From positions 434,001 through 498,000 of the forward strand of contig CAJTFS010000002.1 in NCBI GenBank assembly GCA_910575495.1: a stretch of 64,000 nt of DNA. Direction: 5' to 3'. The stretch comes from Bacteroidales bacterium. GTDB lineage: Bacteria > Bacteroidota > Bacteroidia > Bacteroidales > Rikenellaceae. A model generated the notes under the pieces. That model had not been told where the DNA came from and made no database searches. It saw only the letters and a program-made list of their open reading frames with translations. Shown piece by piece: positions 61,368 to 64,000 of the stretch. The stretch's first letter is position 1; each line of letters begins with the position of its first letter. Both the position numbers and the translations under genes were made by a program.

Positions 61368-62777
61368 GTGACAGAATTGAAGTCGGCAGCCACGGAATTG
61401 GGAACGGAACGCATCCGCAAATTGCTGGTGCAGTATGCCGTGCCGGCGATCATCGCCATGACCGCGTCGTCGCTCTACAACATGGTCGACAGCATTTTCA
61501 TCGGGCAGATCGTAGGTCCTCTGGCCATTTCGGGCCTGGCGCTGACGTTTCCGCTGATGAACCTCGCTGCGGCGTTCGGGTCGCTCGTGGGCGTGGGCGC
61601 CGCGACGTTGATCTCGATGCGCCTGGGCCAGCGCGACTACGACACGGCCCAGCGCGTGCTGGGCAACGTAGTGGTGCTCAATGCCGTGATCGGCGTGGCG
61701 TTCGCCGCCGTGACGCTGGCCTTTCTCGACCCGATCCTCTATTTCTTCGGCGGCAGCGAAGCGACGGTGGAATACGCCCACGAATACATGACCATCATAC
61801 TCTCGGGCAACGTCGTTACGCACATGTATCTGGGTCTCAACTCGGTGCTGCGAGCTTCGGGCCATCCCCGCAAGTCGATGTACGCGACGATCAACACCGT
61901 AATCATCAACACGCTGCTCGACGCGCTTTTCATCTACGGCTTCGGCTGGGGCATCCGCGGAGCAGCCATCGCCACGGTGCTGGCGCAGGTCGTATCGCTC
62001 ATGTGGCAGTTCCGCATTCTCTCCGACAAGAACGAACTGCTGCACTTCCGCCGCGGCATCTACAAACTGAAGAAACGCATCGTCAAGGACATCGTGGCCA
62101 TCGGCATGTCGCCCTTTCTGATGAACCTCGCGGCGTGCTTCATCGTCATCCTTATAAACAAAGGACTGCAACGCTACGGCGGCGACCTGATGATCGGCGC
62201 CTACGGCATCGTCAACCGCCTGGGCTTCTTCTTCGTGATGATCGTCATGGGTGTCAACCAGGGCATGCAGCCCATTGCAGGCTACAACTTCGGCGCCCGG
62301 CAGTACGGACGCGTGCTGCGCGTGCTGCGGCTGACGATCATGGGCGCCACGTGCATCACGACGACCGGATTCCTCATAGGAGAACTGGCGCCCGGATTCG
62401 CAGCCGCGCTTTTCACCAAGGACGAAGAACTCATCGGTCTGGCATCGACGGGCATGCGCATCGTCTTCGCCTTCTTCCCGATCATCGGCTTCCAGATGGT
62501 GGCGACCAACTTCTTCCAGAGCATCGGCATGGCCGGCAAGGCGGTTTTCCTGTCGCTGTCGCGGCAGCTGCTCTTTCTGGTGCCGGGGCTGCTGCTCCTG
62601 CCGCGTCTGTTCGACACGGCGACCTCGTGGAACGGAAGCTGGGGCGTATGGTGCGCCATGCCGCTCTCCGACCTGCTGGCAGCCGTCGTGGCATTCTTCA
62701 TGCTGACCGACCAGCTGCGCAAGTTCCGCGCGATGATGGCGGCGCAAACACTCAACGAACCCCGCGATGGAGAATAG
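61368..62777 (+). CDS. MATE-family multidrug/cation efflux transporter
   Basis: A 469-residue transporter with 12 predicted helices in two homologous halves. The start TELKSAATELGTERIRKLLVQYAVPAIIAMTASSLYNMVDSIF is typical of the NorM/MepA-like branch in Bacteroidetes. No ATG lies before the family start: GTG at 61368 (or TTG at 61359) must be used; I chose GTG because relatives begin M-TELKSA. It exports drugs or metabolites using Na+ or H+. The gene overlaps the cytidylate-kinase-like gene by 11 bp. Confidence 0.9.
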   Translation: MTELKSAATELGTERIRKLLVQYAVPAIIAMTASSLYNMVDSIFIGQIVGPLAISGLALTFPLMNLAAAFGSLVGVGAATLISMRLGQRDYDTAQRVLGNVVVLNAVIGVAFAAVTLAFLDPILYFFGGSEATVEYAHEYMTIILSGNVVTHMYLGLNSVLRASGHPRKSMYATINTVIINTLLDALFIYGFGWGIRGAAIATVLAQVVSLMWQFRILSDKNELLHFRRGIYKLKKRIVKDIVAIGMSPFLMNLAACFIVILINKGLQRYGGDLMIGAYGIVNRLGFFFVMIVMGVNQGMQPIAGYNFGARQYGRVLRVLRLTIMGATCITTTGFLIGELAPGFAAALFTKDEELIGLASTGMRIVFAFFPIIGFQMVATNFFQSIGMAGKAVFLSLSRQLLFLVPGLLLLPRLFDTATSWNGSWGVWCAMPLSDLLAAVVAFFMLTDQLRKFRAMMAAQTLNEPRDGE

Positions 62778-63408
62778 ATTCGTGATCAACATCGGCCGCC
62801 AGATAGGCAGCGGCGGCAAATCGGTCGGCGAAGCGCTGGCCCGGCGGCTGGGCATCCGGCTCTACGACAAGGAACTAATCAACCTGGCGGCCAAAGAGAG
62901 CGGACTCTGCCCCGAAATCTTCGAACGGGCCGACGAAAAGGAGTCGCACAACCGCCTGGCGACCCTGCTGGGCTATCTGCGGGCTCCGTTCGCCGGCGAT
63001 GACGGCGGCGCTTCCGACGTACTGTCGGGCGATGCGCTGTTCAAGATACAGAGCGACGTCATCCGCAACATAGCGGCCCGCGAACCGGCCATTTTCGTAG
63101 GCCGCTGCGCCGACTACATCCTGCGCGACCATCCGCGGGCGCTGAGCGTCTTCATCACGGCCTCCGAAGCCGACCGCGCAGCGCGCATCTGCGGCCGCAC
63201 GGGCTGCACCGAAGCCGAAGCGCGCCAGACGATGGCCCACGGCGATGCGCGCCGTGCCGACTACTACAACTATTATAGCATGCGCACGTGGGGCGCCGCC
63301 GGCTCGTACGACCTGTGCGTGAGCACCTCGGTGCTGGGCATCGAAGCTACGGCCGAACTGATCCTGCGGTTCGCCGCACAAAAACTCGATTTGAAAACAG
63401 ACTTATGA
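62767..63408 (+). CDS. Cytidylate kinase-like family protein
   Basis: A 213-residue P-loop kinase of PF13189: GRQIGSGGKSVGEALARRLG (residues 10-29), LYDKELINLAAKESGL, and FVGRCADYIL with the RCAD motif near 118. It differs from canonical Cmk in length and in lacking the typical CMP-binding insert; the true substrate is unknown. It overlaps the preceding MATE gene and, by four bases (ATGA), the following prfB, so the three are probably co-transcribed. Confidence 0.85.
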   Translation: MENRFVINIGRQIGSGGKSVGEALARRLGIRLYDKELINLAAKESGLCPEIFERADEKESHNRLATLLGYLRAPFAGDDGGASDVLSGDALFKIQSDVIRNIAAREPAIFVGRCADYILRDHPRALSVFITASEADRAARICGRTGCTEAEARQTMAHGDARRADYYNYYSMRTWGAAGSYDLCVSTSVLGIEATAELILRFAAQKLDLKTDL

Positions 63409-64000
63409 TACTCGCCGAACAGATCAAGGAGCTCGGGACCCGCCGCGGAGCCCTCGAACGCTGCCTGGACATCGAACAGAAACGCATCGACCTGCGCAAC
63501 GAAGAGGAGAAGACCCAGGAACCCGACTTCTGGAACGACCCGGCCGCGGCGCGCGAACAACTGCGCAAAGTGGCGGCCATCAAAGCGTGGGTCGAAGACT
63601 ACGACGCCGTGCGCAAGGATGTCGAGGACCTGGAGCTGATGCCCGACTTCGTGAAGGAAGGGGTGGTCAGCGAAGCCGAACTCGACGAACACTACGCCCG
63701 CACGCTCGACCGCATCGAAAAACTGGAGATGCGCAACATGCTGCGCCGCGACGAAGACAAGCTGGGCGCCATTCTCGACATCAACGCCGGAGCCGGCGGC
63801 ACCGAAGCGCTCGACTGGGCCTCGATGCTGCTGCGCATGTACACCCGCTGGGGCGAGGCCCACGGCTACAAGGTGAAGGTGCTCGACTACCAGGCGGGCG
63901 ACGAAGTGGGTGTCAAGTCGTGCACGCTGGAATTCGAGGGCGAATACGCCTACGGCTACCTCAAAAGCGAAAACGGCGTGCACCGCATGGTGCGGCTTTC
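63405..64000 (+). CDS. prfB: Peptide chain release factor 2, N-terminal part
   Basis: The frame opens with ATG at 63405 and runs off the window. The translated 198 residues begin MILAEQIKELGTRRGALERC and contain EPDFWNDPAAAREQLRK, INAGAGGTEALDWASMLLRM and LKSENGVHRMVRL, all RF2-type (RF2-specific DWASML rather than RF1 wording). The GGQ motif lies beyond the window edge. No in-frame UGA with an upstream CTT slippery codon is found in the usual place (after ALERCL), so the programmed +1 frameshift that autoregulates prfB in many bacteria is absent here. Confidence 0.93.
   Translation, partial: MILAEQIKELGTRRGALERCLDIEQKRIDLRNEEEKTQEPDFWNDPAAAREQLRKVAAIKAWVEDYDAVRKDVEDLELMPDFVKEGVVSEAELDEHYARTLDRIEKLEMRNMLRRDEDKLGAILDINAGAGGTEALDWASMLLRMYTRWGEAHGYKVKVLDYQAGDEVGVKSCTLEFEGEYAYGYLKSENGVHRMVRL

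Overview
The window looks like a chromosome segment of a GC-rich member of the Bacteroidales, most likely Alistipes or a close Rikenellaceae relative. Supporting signs are promoters of the Bacteroidetes type (TTTG, 19-20 bp, TAnnTTTG) before many genes, family members largely confined to this phylum (DUF4293, DUF4199, DUF2723, DUF5689, BT_3928-like DoxX, plugged TonB receptors with a carboxypeptidase-regulatory domain), a Bacteroidetes-style small SRP RNA, and a high-GC coding style that makes long meaningless shadow frames. The genus is an inference from memory of these traits; no search was run.

Layout. 1-1167: the 3' end of an M16 peptidase gene. 1589-15461 (all minus strand): an eleven-gene surface-polysaccharide operon. 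It begins with a membrane-bound UDP-sugar 4,6-dehydratase, continues with a phosphonate module (cytidylyltransferase-PEP mutase fusion, phosphonopyruvate decarboxylase, iron alcohol dehydrogenase), then flippase, polymerase, two ordinary glycosyltransferases, a TagF-like CDP-alditol phosphotransferase, a DegT aminotransferase and the initiating phosphoglycosyl transferase. The gene set predicts a lipid-linked repeat unit that starts with a 4-amino-4,6-dideoxy sugar and is decorated with 2-hydroxyethylphosphonate delivered from a CMP-linked donor. 15462-16088 is a low-complexity spacer with G9 tracts and a GAGGAA hexamer array.

16089-25394 (minus): a five-gene operon with two secreted nucleases of unrelated folds, a TonB-dependent receptor and two surface lipoproteins, read here as an extracellular nucleic-acid utilisation locus. 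25598-30506 carries DUF4293, a GT2, DUF4199, tsaC, a divergent HxlR/NTF2-like pair and mltG. A small SRP RNA is at 30557-30652. 30820-35516: a TPR protein coupled to an outer-membrane barrel. 35705-36112: OsmC. 36113-36900: repeat-rich spacer. 36901-42207: an RND efflux operon. 42350-48648: a BT_3928-like protein, tmk and the sufBCDS operon. 48649-49860: spacer with an AraC-type pseudogene behind a promoter whose spacer contains a G9 tract. 49860-50513: rpmA-rplU. 50607-52818: three translationally coupled genes of unknown function (degenerate receiver, HEAT-like, degenerate GT-A-like). 52889-53728: cysQ. 53958-54389: an HslJ/META lipoprotein. 54575-56220: gene-poor repeats with a FISUMP-domain remnant. 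56279-59497: DUF2723 membrane glycosyltransferase. 59770-64000: cysS, a MATE transporter, a cytidylate-kinase-like protein and the start of prfB.

Two things stand out. One is the phosphonate polysaccharide operon, with a TagF-like enzyme placed to use a CMP-phosphonate. The other is a recurrent hairpin element in the 5' leaders of at least five unrelated genes (pepM, the NUC nuclease, DUF4199, sufB, hslJ), whose inner stem changes sequence but stays paired, as expected of a structured RNA family.
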